Part shown: positions 44,295-55,613 of the stretch, piece by piece | How the letters are laid out: the number at the start of each line of letters is the position of its first letter | Numbering within the stretch: position 1 is the stretch's first letter | Source of the DNA: Nepenthes gracilis | Taxonomy: Eukaryota > Streptophyta > Magnoliopsida > Caryophyllales > Nepenthaceae | Reading direction: 5' to 3' | Assembly (NCBI GenBank): GCA_033239525.1 | Contig: BSYO01000014.1 | Span: 11,020,021-11,084,020, forward strand | DNA length: 64,000 nucleotides | Notes under the pieces: model-generated | What the model saw: the letters and a program-made list of their open reading frames with translations, nothing else | Told to the model about the DNA's origin: nothing | Databases searched by the model: none | Position numbers and translations under genes: made by a program

Positions 44295-46493
44295 ATGCCT
44301 GTAGATTTGGACAACTCCTCCTCAGCAACAAAGACAACCGTGTCCAACGCAGCTTCCGGCGACGCTAGTGTTTCTTCCACCCATGATCAGTCATCGCCCC
44401 CGAAACCACCCCCTAAGAAAAAGCGGAATCAGCCGGGAATGCCAGGTATTGAATCGTCAAATATTGTCATCACATTCTTATCAAACTAAGCAGCAATTTT
44501 GAGCTGAAATTATGGCCAATTAACGTTTACAGATCCAGATGCCGATGTTATAGCTCTCTCGCCGAAGACGCTGCTGGCGACGAACCGTTTCGTATGCGAA
44601 ATTTGCAACAAGGGGTTCCAGCGGGATCAGAACCTTCAGCTCCATCGTCGGGGGCATAATCTGCCATGGAAGCTGAGGCAGAGATCGAGCAAAGAAGTCA
44701 AGAAACGAGTTTATGTTTGTCCGGAGCCGACATGCGTGCACCACGATCCGTCGAGAGCGTTGGGGGATCTGACTGGAATCAAGAAGCACTTCTGTAGAAA
44801 GCATGGTGAGAAGAAGTGGAAATGCGATAACTGCTCGAAGAAGTACGCGGTTCAATCGGATTGGAAAGCGCATAGTAAAATTTGTGGGACTAGGCAGTAT
44901 AAATGTGATTGTGGGACTCTGTTCTCTAGGTCCCATTCTTTCATCCTTTGTTTTCGTGACTTTCCGCTTCTTGGAGGCATAGACGTTCGCGTTGATGTTT
45001 GCTTTTGCTCTTTCAGGAGGGATAGCTTTGTTACGCACAGAGCCTTCTGCGATGCCTTGGCTGAGGAAAGTGTGAGAGCTCATAAAATGCCGCCGCCTCC
45101 TACTAATAATACAGATGGGGACCCAGTAGCTCCAACTGCGGCTGTTTCATCCCCGACACCACCGTGTGCGCCGGAAGCAACTGCTGTGGCATCACCGATA
45201 CCGCCAATTCAAACTCCAGGTTAAACACGTACTATAATTGGAAATTTTCTGACGGGAATCGTTTGAATTTCGTGGGATGATGCTTCTTCGTAATTGGGAA
45301 GCTATTTCACGATTCTCTGTTTTTTTTTTTTTTTGTCTGTATAGTGCTGGATTTTAGCTTCTTTTGTCCGTTTCTGATCTTTGTTTTCGTCTGGGGATTC
45401 TTTTGAAGCGTTTAAAATTTGTAATTATAGTTGTTTTATTAAACTGAGCTGTGATCTAGAGAAGATGAAGAATAAAAATTTAAAGGTTTCCAACAATGGG
45501 CAGTATCATCTGAGAGGAAGATTAATGATTAAACTCCTTAAACTTTGATAAAGTAATAGATCCAGTTGATTCAAAGTACAAAGAAAAAGAAAAGGGGGCG
45601 GAGAAGTAGGTGGCGAGAAAGGAGAGAATTATTGATCCTCTTTTTTCTTTGTAAAAGTTCTTCTTTACAGATAATTTGTTTATTGAAAAACTGAGCTTTT
45701 CTCTTTGCTTTTTCTTTGCGTTTCAGTTACAGAGTTGCCGGAAAATCCTACCCAAGTCTTAGAAGAAGCACCACCAGTATGGACTCCCAGATTAAGCGGC
45801 AGCGGCATCAGTAGTCACAACTCCAGTAGCAGCTGCGGCAGCGGTAGCAGTAGTTTGTACACCAGTTTATTTGCTTCATCAACTGTAAGTTTAGAATCGC
45901 AAAACTCTGGTTCCTCTGACTTGATACGGGCCATGGCTCATCTAGAACGCTCCATGGAACTCGCACCATCCTCATCTACAGAACCCATTTCCTATTGCCT
46001 CGCCACTAATCATGGGTTATCTTTATTTGGTACTGCCGCCCCGGAGAGTCGGCAATATGCACCACCTCTGCAGCCTGCCATGTCTGCCACCGCACTGCTG
46101 CAAAAGGCTGCTCAGATGGGTGCAGCAGCCTCAGGCGGATCGTTGCTGGTTGGACTCGGGCTCCTTCCATCTTCATCTGCATCTCCTCGGCTGGAGAATT
46201 TGCACTGGAATGATCATAAAGCAGAGCCAGCAGGTGCTGCTAATCGGTCTGGGCTTGGTCTGGGTGTGCCGAGTAATGAAGGTTCTGGCTTGAAGGAATT
46301 GATGATGGGAAGCTCTCCCACGTTTGGTCCAACGCAGCCAACGCTTGACTTTCTTGGGTTGGGGATGGCTGCTGGAGGTAGCACCATAGGCGGTCTCTCT
46401 GCATTGATCACGTCAATTGGAGGTGGCATTGATGTGGCGGCCGCTGCTGCTTCATTTGGTGGTGGTGATTATGCTGGCAAAGACTTGGCATAG
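44295..46493 (+). CDS. INDETERMINATE-DOMAIN (IDD) C2H2 zinc finger transcription factor
   Basis: Four coding exons joined in phase: 44295-44445, 44533-44929, 45017-45219, 45727-46493, all with GT-AG borders, giving 505 codons and a stop TAG at 46491. Residues 41-44 are a basic nuclear-signal-like KKKR. The ID domain runs from about 61 to 200: zinc fingers at C72/C75/H88/H92, C113/C118/H136/H141, C148/C151/H164/C168 and C175/C177/H190/C194, with the hallmark PKTLLATNRFVCEICNKGFQ. The third intron boundary pair splits finger 4 between Ser and Arg of FSRRDSF, as in other family members. Two C-terminal family motifs are present, MSATALLQKAAQMGA (about 369-383) and TLDFLGLG (about 455). The proteins bind DNA in the nucleus and often act with DELLA and GRAS partners in root patterning, flowering or metabolism. 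The exact orthologue is not clear. No lesion seen. Confidence 0.93.
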
Positions 46494-47000
46494 ACGAGGA
46501 TCCTTTCAATAAGCTGAGTTCTTTGTTGTATAAGAGCATCTCCTCTTAGGGGATTGATGTTGCAGAAGTGAACACTGGGGAAGGGAAGCATAAGTTTTTC
46601 TCATTTGCATGTCTATGGATTGAAATTACTTCTACTTCCAGAAAAAATTATATGAAATTAAGTGAAATATTGAAAACAGATTTATATAATTAATTCTCCT
46701 TAATGAAATTTGATAATTTGTTATCGTTGTTGTAAGATGAGTTAAAACTGTCTGGCTTTGATTATTATGGGAATTCCTTTGATAGCATCCATGTTTGTAT
46801 TGAAATCAGTCCAAGTTTAGAGTAGAGATAAATCCTACATACCTCTCTATCACTGTATCTTTTCATTTAGCTACATTAGTAAACTCTATGATAATGTAAT
46901 GTATGATCAAGCTTTAATAATAAACATCTACTTCTGTTGTATACCACTTGTTAGCGGGCTTTTATCCTTAACCCTAACCTGTAATAATCGTGGCAAAGTT
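46494..47000 (+). other. 3' untranslated region and downstream spacer of the IDD gene
   Basis: AT-rich region with several AATAAA-like words (for example AATAATAAACATC at about 46917), consistent with polyadenylation at one or more sites. Confidence 0.5.
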
Positions 47001-47449
47001 CAACAAGATGATTTCAGAATGCCCTGTTTTTGGCTCTATGATTATGTGCTTGAAAATTCTGCCTTCTAATCAAAAAGTAACTCTGATACGTGCTCCATGA
47101 CGGTGACGGGTAATCGACGGCGAGAAGATGATATTAAAAGCGGAAGGGATGGCGGTGAGATGAAGAGTGCCGAGACGCAGAGAGAAATGCAGAGGAAGAC
47201 AGAAGAGGGAGAGAGAGAGAGTAAAATAGAGAGTAATATTCTTTATATTCTAATGTGCAGCACCACGATGGTTAAATACAGTGCCGGTAACAAACTGGGG
47301 TAAGGGAAAAACGAAGGAAAAGGGGCAGTGCTGTTGCACGTGACCCAACAACCTAACAACGGTAATACATTATCCTAACAAATCAGGGAAGAGAAACCTA
47401 ATTAAATCAGCAATGCGAGTGCTTTGCCAGGTAGCTGTGAACCCTTGCT
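47000..47449. other. Spacer with GA-rich tract
   Basis: A GAGAGAGAGAGAG tract at about 47208-47221 gives a Glu/Arg-rich short ORF on plus (47097-47303). Read on minus it is a CT-rich leader-like sequence before an ATG at 47101, whose frame stops after ten codons. I do not support a gene here. Confidence 0.4.
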
Positions 47450-48990
47450 GGCGTATATCCAAGAAACAATCGAGACTCATAACATTACCATTCCCATCAA
47501 AAGAACATTGGCCTCAAGGTTAAACGATGGCAAATCTTCTTCAACGACTAAGTAGCAAATATAGGCAGCTACAAAATCATCCCTGTCCTTCCACAAGCTG
47601 TCTCCTTGATGAGCGATCACATGATTGTTTTTAGTTTTTTTGCCGTTATTGTAGCCAAGTTTCCTTCCCAATTGTCCATCCTATTAAAACCTGCAAACTA
47701 CTGCACAGTTGGTGGAGACATGTGTACAGACTCAGGCAGTCCAACTCCCCTCATGATGTTAGTGGAGAAAACATCTTCTGGTTTCTTTGCAATTAAAAGG
47801 AATAATGTAGGTAAAGGTAAACTAGCCCCTAGGTGGCTTGTTGCCACCTTCTTAACTGCATTAATATAAAATTGTTCACCTAGTTCATGGGCCAAAATCA
47901 GTGCAAATACCCACAACTGCCCTTCTTCTGCAAGCTGTACAGCCTCTTTCTTTCTGTCAGTAGGCAGAGGGCTCTGTACCGCAGAAGCAGGTTTTTGAAT
48001 CTGTGTTTCAGAAGGTAAATTCATCAAGCACTCGATAGAAGAGTCATGCTGATGAAAATTCACCTTCCCTCTGGTAGGTGCAAAAAGATTAGCGACAACT
48101 GAATCTGGAAGCTCATTTGCCCTCAAGGATGTCTGTGCCGAGGGATTGTAGTTTTCCAAAATGTTGATAGGCGATCCTGAGCAAGGAGAGAAGCAATTTT
48201 GGAACTTATCCTCTTCTATATGGACATGTACAGTCTGAAAGGCTCTCATCAATCCACTTTTGCAGCTCTTTATTTCCCACAGTTCCCCCAACCAACGGAT
48301 TAAGGAAGGATTCGTGGTAAAGAGTATGGAAATAAATGCGATTCCCTGTTGTGACACCTGAGGCAATGACCTTCGCCTTAACAACTTCCATTAGAACAAC
48401 AACAGCAATTGAGTGATTTTCAGCATCCTTGTTTCCATGGAGTGAATTTTTCAAACTGCTATTATCTTTCATTACAATGGGCTTCCACCAAACCCGAAAG
48501 TGATTAGGGCATATAGAGGGCGTCCTGCGAATGGTCTTCCTACATGTGGTGCGTGGTACTGGCCATTAGGAATGAAAAGTTGGAGAACAGTATCTAGTTC
48601 TCGGCAACCATATTGCAATGGCCCATTTGTCTCAACGGTATGAGTGAAACTGAATTGCCAGACATGACTTCGATTTGGGACAAAACTGTTCAAACCTGTT
48701 GCCCAGCTTGAGATAATATTACTCTGACTTGATTTTTCATATGAAGTCAAAACAGTTGCTTCAGATCGAGCACTAGATACAAGTTGATTTGTTCCTTGCG
48801 TAATTGGGTGAGGGACTCTGCCTTGTAAGTCCTTGGAAATAACATCCTTGTTCACAATTTTTGCCAATGTTTTAAGATCTGGTGAATCCAAGTTGATTGG
48901 GACTTGTTTCATTCCTTGCCTAAGAAAGTTACAAGCAAACCCTACATTGATAGTTGTCTCCATTTGATCCCCTGTCAAGACCCTCATCTT
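47450..48990 (-). pseudogene. SEC16-like pseudogene fragment
   Basis: On the minus strand the sequence follows the central conserved region of plant SEC16 (COPII assembly scaffold at ER exit sites, MAG5-like). Landmarks in order: GRPLYALITFGFGG (about 48520), IVMKDNSSLKNS (48475), PLVGGTVGNKELQKWIDESL (48310-48250), ELPDSVVANLFAPTRGKVNF (about 48110), RKKEAVQLAEEGQLWVFALI (about 47945-47890), GEQFYINAVKKVATSHLGAS, PEDVFSTN and finally HQGDSLWKDRDDFVAAYICY (about 47610-47550). Single-base frameshifts occur at GFGG/IVMKD (about 48480), near 48250 and near 47680, and there are stops after VQ. No introns are apparent where I would expect several, which suggests a reverse-transcribed copy, but no poly(A) tail is visible. 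N- and C-terminal parts of SEC16 are missing. Confidence 0.75.
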
Positions 48991-48999
48991 TATTATCGC

Positions 49000-50689
49000 G
49001 TGTGTGAGACTATTAATGCACTGAGAAACCCCATTCTAAAGTAAATATAATAAATTTTGTTCAATTGTTTATTATTATTGTCCCTATTCTTTTGAATTTT
49101 TAATGTACAGTATCTTGGGCAAGTATTATAATACTGTAGTGGATTGGGACAATTTTATGAACGATTTAAGCCAGAACTCTCGCTTGAGTTGATTTAGAAG
49201 CCAGGTGATGTTTTAATCGTACGGCTCTTTAAGATTAAAACGTGCTTTCGGACGAGAAAACGGTAAAAGATGGAAAAGAAAAAAATAACAAAAATTAAAA
49301 GGAAAAGCTGCTGCAAATTGAAATCCGCAGAACGAAGAAGACGAAGCAGAAGTAAGAGTCGCCAATTCAGCTTCACTCGGTCCTGGCTGGCAATGTACGC
49401 TTCAAAATCAAATTAAATAGTTTAGTAAATGACCACGTCACGTTAATCTACCCTGTTTTTTTTTTTTTTTTTAATATCAGAAGCTTTATTTTTTAATAAA
49501 TAATTGTTATTTATTTTTTAATAAATAATTAATTTTAATTTTTTAAAAAATAAATTATTTATTTAAAAATAAATAGATTAAATATAAAAAAAAATTTTCA
49601 TTTTTTAAAAGATAAAATCCCGACGAGTTAATCTGTACTGCCACCATCCCTTTCATTAACGCATGCGTACTATTGGTGCTTTGATTTTAGTACAGTTTGG
49701 CCGATATGCTATGATAATCATCATATTTTCATTTACCGTTTTATATTAATTTTTTTGTTTAAAGATATTTTATTTTATTTTTTAATAAATAAATAAATAA
49801 AATATTAAATAAAAATCCAACAACTAGGATACGATATATTATTATAGGCTTCCTTTTGGTTGCTCGTGGATAATAATCTCCGATAATATAAAATATTAAA
49901 GCATGTATTTTATATAATATAAAAATATGTTGCTTATCTGAACACTAATTCAGTAAGGCGCATCGATAAATAGCGGGGACCACGGGGCTCACACGTTTCT
50001 CCAACTGTTAAGCAACCTCAGTCAACCGAGCTTAAGCGTCATAATAATTTCAATATTCCAACCAGTAGCAGAATGACAGCTGTATCATTTCCAATATCCA
50101 TGTTGTTTAGCCGTGTGGGCCCCGATGAGTTAGGAATGTGGGCCTGTGTTAAGTTATTATTATATTTTTAATTATTTATGAATATTATTTATTTATTTTA
50201 TATAAATTTATTAATATAAATAAATTAAATATTATACAAATGAAAATATTTTAAAAATCGGTAAAATATATCCCATGCCGTTCCTCTCTTCTAAAAATAT
50301 ATATTTTTAATTGTCTACCGTATTCTTTCACTATTATATATTCAGCTCTTCATTTCCTTCTGGTGTTTATTTCTTTATCTTGAAAATATTTTGTTAAAGT
50401 TTATAATTTTCATAAATAAATAATTTATTGGTACTTTTACAATGTTTTAATTTGAAAGTTATTAAATAAAATCAACTTAAAGATAGACAGTACTATCAGA
50501 TTTTACCGACCAAGTTTATAATTCAAAAATATATTATAGACCATGATTGCGCCAATTCAGAAGAAACTTATATATTATATTGATGAGTGTAATTACCACG
50601 TTTTAAAATAAAATTTTTTATCCAAATTATATAAAAATTTGACTAAAATAAACCCACAAAAAAAATGTTGAAAAAATACTCAATAATCC
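49000..50689. other. AT-rich intergenic region
   Basis: No gene found. Short poly-T and poly-A runs (for example 49458-49472) and AT-rich blocks only. Confidence 0.6.
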
Positions 50690-51060
50690 CAATATCAAAT
50701 TTGAACAAATCCTATTTATACAAATAATCCTAAACATAAATAGACTATGATAGTAAAATTATATAAGAAATCTTAAATAAAAATCCAAATATAAACTAAT
50801 TGTAAATCCAAATATCAATACACAATAATTAAATTTTTAAATATCTTCGATTCGAATCTTATAAGTCTTCAGATATTAAATTTGAACAAACCCTATTGAT
50901 GCAAATAACCCTAAATTTAAACAAACTACGAAGATAAAATTATATTAAAAAAATCTAAAAAAAATTAAATACAAACCAATTACAAATCCAAATATCAATA
51001 TGTAATAATTAAATTTACATATTTCTTCCATCTGAATCTTATAAGTCTTTAAATTCTTTG
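50690..51060. repeat. Two tandem copies of a ~180-bp sequence
   Basis: AAATTTGAACAAA at 50698 recurs at 50878. The following words (AATCCAAATATCAATA, ATAATTAAATTT, GAATCTTATAAGTCTT) recur at the same 180-183 bp offset. Two diverged units only. Confidence 0.75.
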
Positions 51061-53400
51061 ATTTGGAAGGGGGTTAGAAGTAAAACAAACTACAAACTTA
51101 AATTTTAACAAATATATATATATATATATACATACACATACAACAGCAAAAACAAATCTAAAAAATAAGAATGAATAAGATAAAATAATAAAATATGTGT
51201 AAAAATTTAATATATGTTAAAAGTCTAAACATATCAAATATCAAATTAATGAATATTTAAATATAATTTTATATATAAAATTTATAATCTATATACGAAT
51301 ATCAATTAATTTAGATATATTTATTCGTCCAAAAGCTTGAATGTCTAAATATTACAAATTTATAAATCTCAATGTTCAAAATCCAAAATATGAAAATCGG
51401 ATAAGTTTAAATATCAATCAAAACTTATAATTATTAAAATATCAAATATCTCAAATATTAAATCATATATGGATAAAAATCTAAAAAATCCAAAACATTC
51501 TAAATTTTGAGAATCAATGATCAAGAGATTATTTTTAAAAATAAGTTATATATATTTCTAATAATATTAGACCAAATCGCTATTACTTATACTCATAGTG
51601 AGACCGTTTATATACTACTCCTTATAAATCGGGTTAAATTATACATTATTTTACCATCATAAATAATAAATATAATCTTTAAATATATTTAAATATATTT
51701 AAATGTCTGAATATATTATTTCCTTTAATTTCTTATAATGATTCTTAATAAAATATAAAATCAAGAAATGTTATAACAAAAGGCTCAAAAATTTTTTTAT
51801 ATAAAAAAAAAGTATAAAATTTTTATTCTAAAAAAGTATAAATATAAAATTTTTTATCATTTAAAAAGTATAAATATTAAAATAAATAATAAAATAAAAT
51901 TTGGTTTGAGACATATGTATAGACTATTACATGTAACGCCTAAAAGTAAGATTTCATAAAGTATATTTTACAAATCTTTGTGTATATAAATATAATAATT
52001 TAAATATTTACTTATTTTGTATCCATCGAACCAATTTCTTAAATATTTTATAAAATAAAAATAAAATATTAAAATTTTTGATAAAAATCACATATATATA
52101 ATAATATTTAAAGCGAAAATGTAGATGTAGTGTGTATATATCATAAAATATAGAATGTAAATAAAACTCAAATAAATATGAAATTAATCAAAGATCAGAC
52201 TAATAAATAATTATTTCAATATTCTAATATGATATAATTGATTTTCAGATGCCTCAAAATCTCATTCTTTCTTTTATTCTCTCGTTTATTTCTCTCTCAT
52301 CTTCTCCCTCTCTTTCTTTTTTATATTTTTCTTGCGAGATGATTAAAAAATAGTACATAAGTTTTATAAACATAACTAGCGCACGAGCCCTACAAGCACA
52401 TGCAGGCACTGTACCAAAACCTTGTTCGTGCATGAGTATTGCATTATTTGCGACTTAGATGCCAGCCAATCTATAAAAATTTATTCATGAGTATTATAAA
52501 AACTTGCATTATATTCTACATAATCTATTCAAAATATATATGAGCACTATTGAAATATATCTCGAATATACACATTCTGCTTAAAATACAAATAAGTATA
52601 AATTAGGTGTCAAGCTTGGATCTCCAAATTTAAATTTTTATACATTTTTTATTATATAATTATTTTTAAAATTAACTTAAAATTGTATAATGATATTATA
52701 AATTATATACAAAATATAAGGTGCTAGAGTAATGTTATATATTATATGTGTAAAAGAATTACATATTTCTCATGTGCTACATTACTTTAGACAAGGCAAG
52801 CAAATTAATGAATTTATAATAACATATTTTTCATGTGTTACATATTATTTTATATGATTTGATGGGTCGATAAATTTAAATATGATTAAGTATTCTTGCT
52901 CATCAAGATCTGTACTCATTTGATGTTTTAATAATGTTGATTGATATTTTATAATATTATTAAAAAAATATTATGATTTAATAATTGGCTAAATAATTTA
53001 CTTTTTAATGTTAGCAATCAGCCCAATTTTCTGACACTACCCACAAGAGGGACCAAATCCAGCGGTTGTATTATCAGGAAAAGTGAAAATTGAATTTCAA
53101 ACTAAACGCAGCGTTTACTTTTTAAGATTGACAAAACGTTGTGCTACTTAAAGATAAAGCACATCGAAGAAAAACGAATCCAAGACCAATTTTCGAGGAG
53201 AATGGAGGGATGCAACGTGGGAGGGCATCGCAGCTCCTTTGGCGTCATTGGGGCCCGTCCGATTGAAAATCGAATGGCCCATATTTTTTATATTAAAAAA
53301 TATTTTAAAAAATATTTATTATTATTATTATTATTTTTTTGAAAAGTAAAAAGAAATGGTTTTCTTTTTTTGTTTTTATTGTTTTTTTTTAAGAAAAACA
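51061..53400. other. AT-rich intergenic region
   Basis: Long AT-rich stretch with a TA run at 51111-51131 and an ATT run at about 53318-53335. No gene, RNA or clear transposon. Confidence 0.6.
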
Positions 53401-53461
53401 GGGGCCGTTGGATATTCATTCAACGGCCCCCCGAGGGCGCCTTAGGGGCTGCGGCGCCCTC
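53401..53461. repeat. Two adjacent GC-rich perfect hairpins
   Basis: GGGGCCGTTG at 53401-53410 pairs perfectly with CAACGGCCCC at 53421-53430 (10-bp loop). Immediately after, GAGGGCGCC at 53433-53441 pairs with GGCGCCCTC at 53453-53461 (11-bp loop). They stand out from AT-rich surroundings and lie about 150 bp before the first HVA22k-like exon. Confidence 0.9.
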
Positions 53462-53606
53462 CCGCGTTGCAGCAGACGAGGAGAAGAGAGGACGATTGTA
53501 TCGATTAAACCGAAGAGCTGCTGCTTTCTACTCGCAACCGGCGATTGAAAATTTCATCTTCTGGAAGTATTGATTTTTACCGAGTTTTCTGTGCTCATCA
53601 GGTTTC

Positions 53607-53643
53607 ATGTGTGTCCTTGGGTCGAACATCTCTGGCAACGCCA
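53607..53643 (+). pseudogene. HVA22k-like exon 1
   Basis: ATG 53607 starts MCVLGSNISGNA, which resembles the first exon of plant HVA22-like k (M-x-x-LGSN-[VI]-[ST]-...), and ends at a donor CCA|GTAAAT. HVA22/TB2/DP1 proteins are membrane proteins that shape the ER and affect vesicle traffic. The exon is 37 nt, so it ends one base into a codon, whereas the next recognised exon begins at a codon boundary. Either an upstream acceptor at 55422 is used (which would restore the phase and add 32 nt) or the gene is damaged. I give the type as pseudogene with reservation. Confidence 0.5.
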
Positions 53644-55454
53644 GTAAATTCCTTTTCTTTACCTCTTTTAAGTTTGCTTTGTTTCATTTGCTTCACTAGT
53701 TAAACGGAGATTCTTTTAATCCTTTATGTATTCGATAAGTAAATGTATCTCTTTACATTTAGTGTAGTGGTTTGCCTTGTTGCAAATATTGTATATGGAG
53801 GATGATTGCTTCTGAAGATGATATGGATAGGGTTGAAGAACTTAAAAGGGATAAATTAATGCTTAAATATCAGATTGATAATGAAAATCACTTGTTAAAA
53901 TTGCCATGAATACTCTTTTTTGAAACTCATATTGAGAATTTGATACACGGATATACTTGACCTGACGCAGCGGAAAAAACCTAAACCCCAAATCAACCAT
54001 CAGTCATCAAGTTTGTGAGCATAAGAAATAAATAATGCACAATGATTTTTAACGTGGAAAACCTTTTTCAACGAAGGATAAAATCACGAGACAAATTTTG
54101 AACAAATCCACTATAAATAGTGTCGGTTATAAGAACTTTCTCCGAAATTTCTTCACTCTGAACTCGAGTAAAGAATGATTGAATACAACCTCCATTCAAA
54201 ACACCCGATAACTTACAAGAAAAATATAATGAGAAAAAGCGCAACCAAACGAAAATACATTTTTAGAATCACCTTTAGAACGACGTACCCAACATTGGTG
54301 AAGAACAGAACTCAAATCTGATCTAGACCGGATGCTGAACCTCTTCATCTTCATTCTTCTTCTCTCCTCTCTCTATGTGCAGTGTTCCCTGTGGAGAAAG
54401 ATTTCAAAATCATAACCGTAAAACGCGTGAGCCATGTTTTATACTGCGTATCGGCGCTCAAGCGCCCGACAAGCGTGGATCGAGTGCACCGGGTTTTGGA
54501 CTCCTTGCTCGAGTGCCCATCGAGCGTGGAGTGAGCGTATCAAGTTTGGAATCCACGCCTCTTCACCGCCCGAGCGTGAGGTGAGCGCCAACAATCCCCC
54601 ATCAATTTGGAATCGGCGCTTCGAGCGAATCTCAAGCGCCAACAACTCTCAAGCGCTCGACTTGATCTTGCCTTCTGGCTCTTTGCTGCGTGCACTTTGC
54701 ACACATGAACACTCCGATCCTCGCATTAGCCTCATGCGAACCTTCGATGGCTTTTCGTTTATTGAGTTACCCATAAGAGAGTGATCAAAAAATCTAACAA
54801 ATTGCTGCTTAGTGTTTGATGTAGTATTATCATCGAGACAATTGATATTAAGTATTATCGATTAGTTATGTTTTTGCAGGAAACTTTTCCAACCATATGA
54901 GCTTGCATTTTTCAATGGAACTCTATTTACCTCTGAGTAGGTAATGGATGAATTTAGATTTTATGTTTCGTTTTCTTACTTTTTTGCTAGGTAATGTTAG
55001 TGGTGCGGTGAACATGAGGCCTTGTAGCAGATCTTATGTGTGTAGCTGCATGTTCTTTTGAGAACATCTCTTTCTAGAAAAAGAGAAAGAAAGAAGGAAA
55101 ACCCTAATTCTTTGGGATTTTTTAAATCTTGGACCTAATATACTATCTGCTGAATGCTATGCATAAGTTTACATGAAAACTGTAATTTTTCAGGAGTACG
55201 GAAATGCATAAAAAACAATAAAATAAATGAAATGTAGCATCTAATAGTTCAAAACTAGTGATAAGTTTATGGTTTTGTATAGTTTGGTTATCCCTGCTAA
55301 TTTGTATGTTGTAGTGCTTTTACGTTGAAAACAGTGCTCAGCACCATGTTATTTAGCCTTTCTTTTGGGTGATTATGTCTTGGATAAAGTGCATTCTTTT
55401 GGAGCTATATGCTTTTAACGAGTGGATATTTCAAAGCACCTCTTTGCGATGCAG
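53644..55454 (+). other. HVA22k-like intron 1
   Basis: Intron-like DNA from donor 53644 to acceptor CGATGCAG at 55454. It hosts a solo LTR at 53941-54799. Short coding-like scraps near 53815-53910 and 54880-54940 have plausible splice signals, but I could not connect them to the family. Confidence 0.45.
53941..54799 (-). mobile_element. Solo LTR, copia-type, in minus orientation
   Basis: Read on the minus strand it starts TGTTAGATTTTTTGATCAC and ends TCCGTGTATCA, an LTR layout with TG...CA ends. AATT flanks both sides (53937-53940 and 54800-54803), a short and imperfect target duplication. It contains CCACTATAAATAGTG near 54110-54124 and the words ACGTGGAAAACC and CAGCGGAAAA seen in many copia LTRs. 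No internal coding region. Confidence 0.55.
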
Positions 55455-55513
55455 ATAGGATTACGCTTGCTCCTCTGTCCCCTCGGTTCAAACCTTGTAA
55501 TTCAGACAGCATG
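55455..55513 (+). pseudogene. HVA22k-like exon 2
   Basis: Between acceptor GATGCAG and donor ATG|GTGAGC, 59 nt encode IGLRLLLCPLGSNLVIQTA plus two bases (TG) of the next cysteine codon. This is the signature GLRLLLCPLGSN of the HVA22-like k subfamily. The following exon (expected CCSVG ... YSTFKAIE ... YWAA) was not found before the next recognised exon; a chromovirus occupies the interval. Confidence 0.7.
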
Positions 55514-55613
55514 GTGAGCTTTTGTTTCAATTCAAAAGAACTTTGTTTTAACATGTAATAGTAGTTGTAGATGTCCTTTAGGTGAATGCCTAGAGGCTGT
55601 GTAGTTAAGGTAT

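Noticed and set aside
47698..48384. First thought: an unknown or START-domain-like gene on the minus strand
   Set aside because: The run RKKEAVQLAEEGQLW...GEQFYINAVKK and the following PEDVFSTN pattern fits SEC16 much better, with frameshifts.
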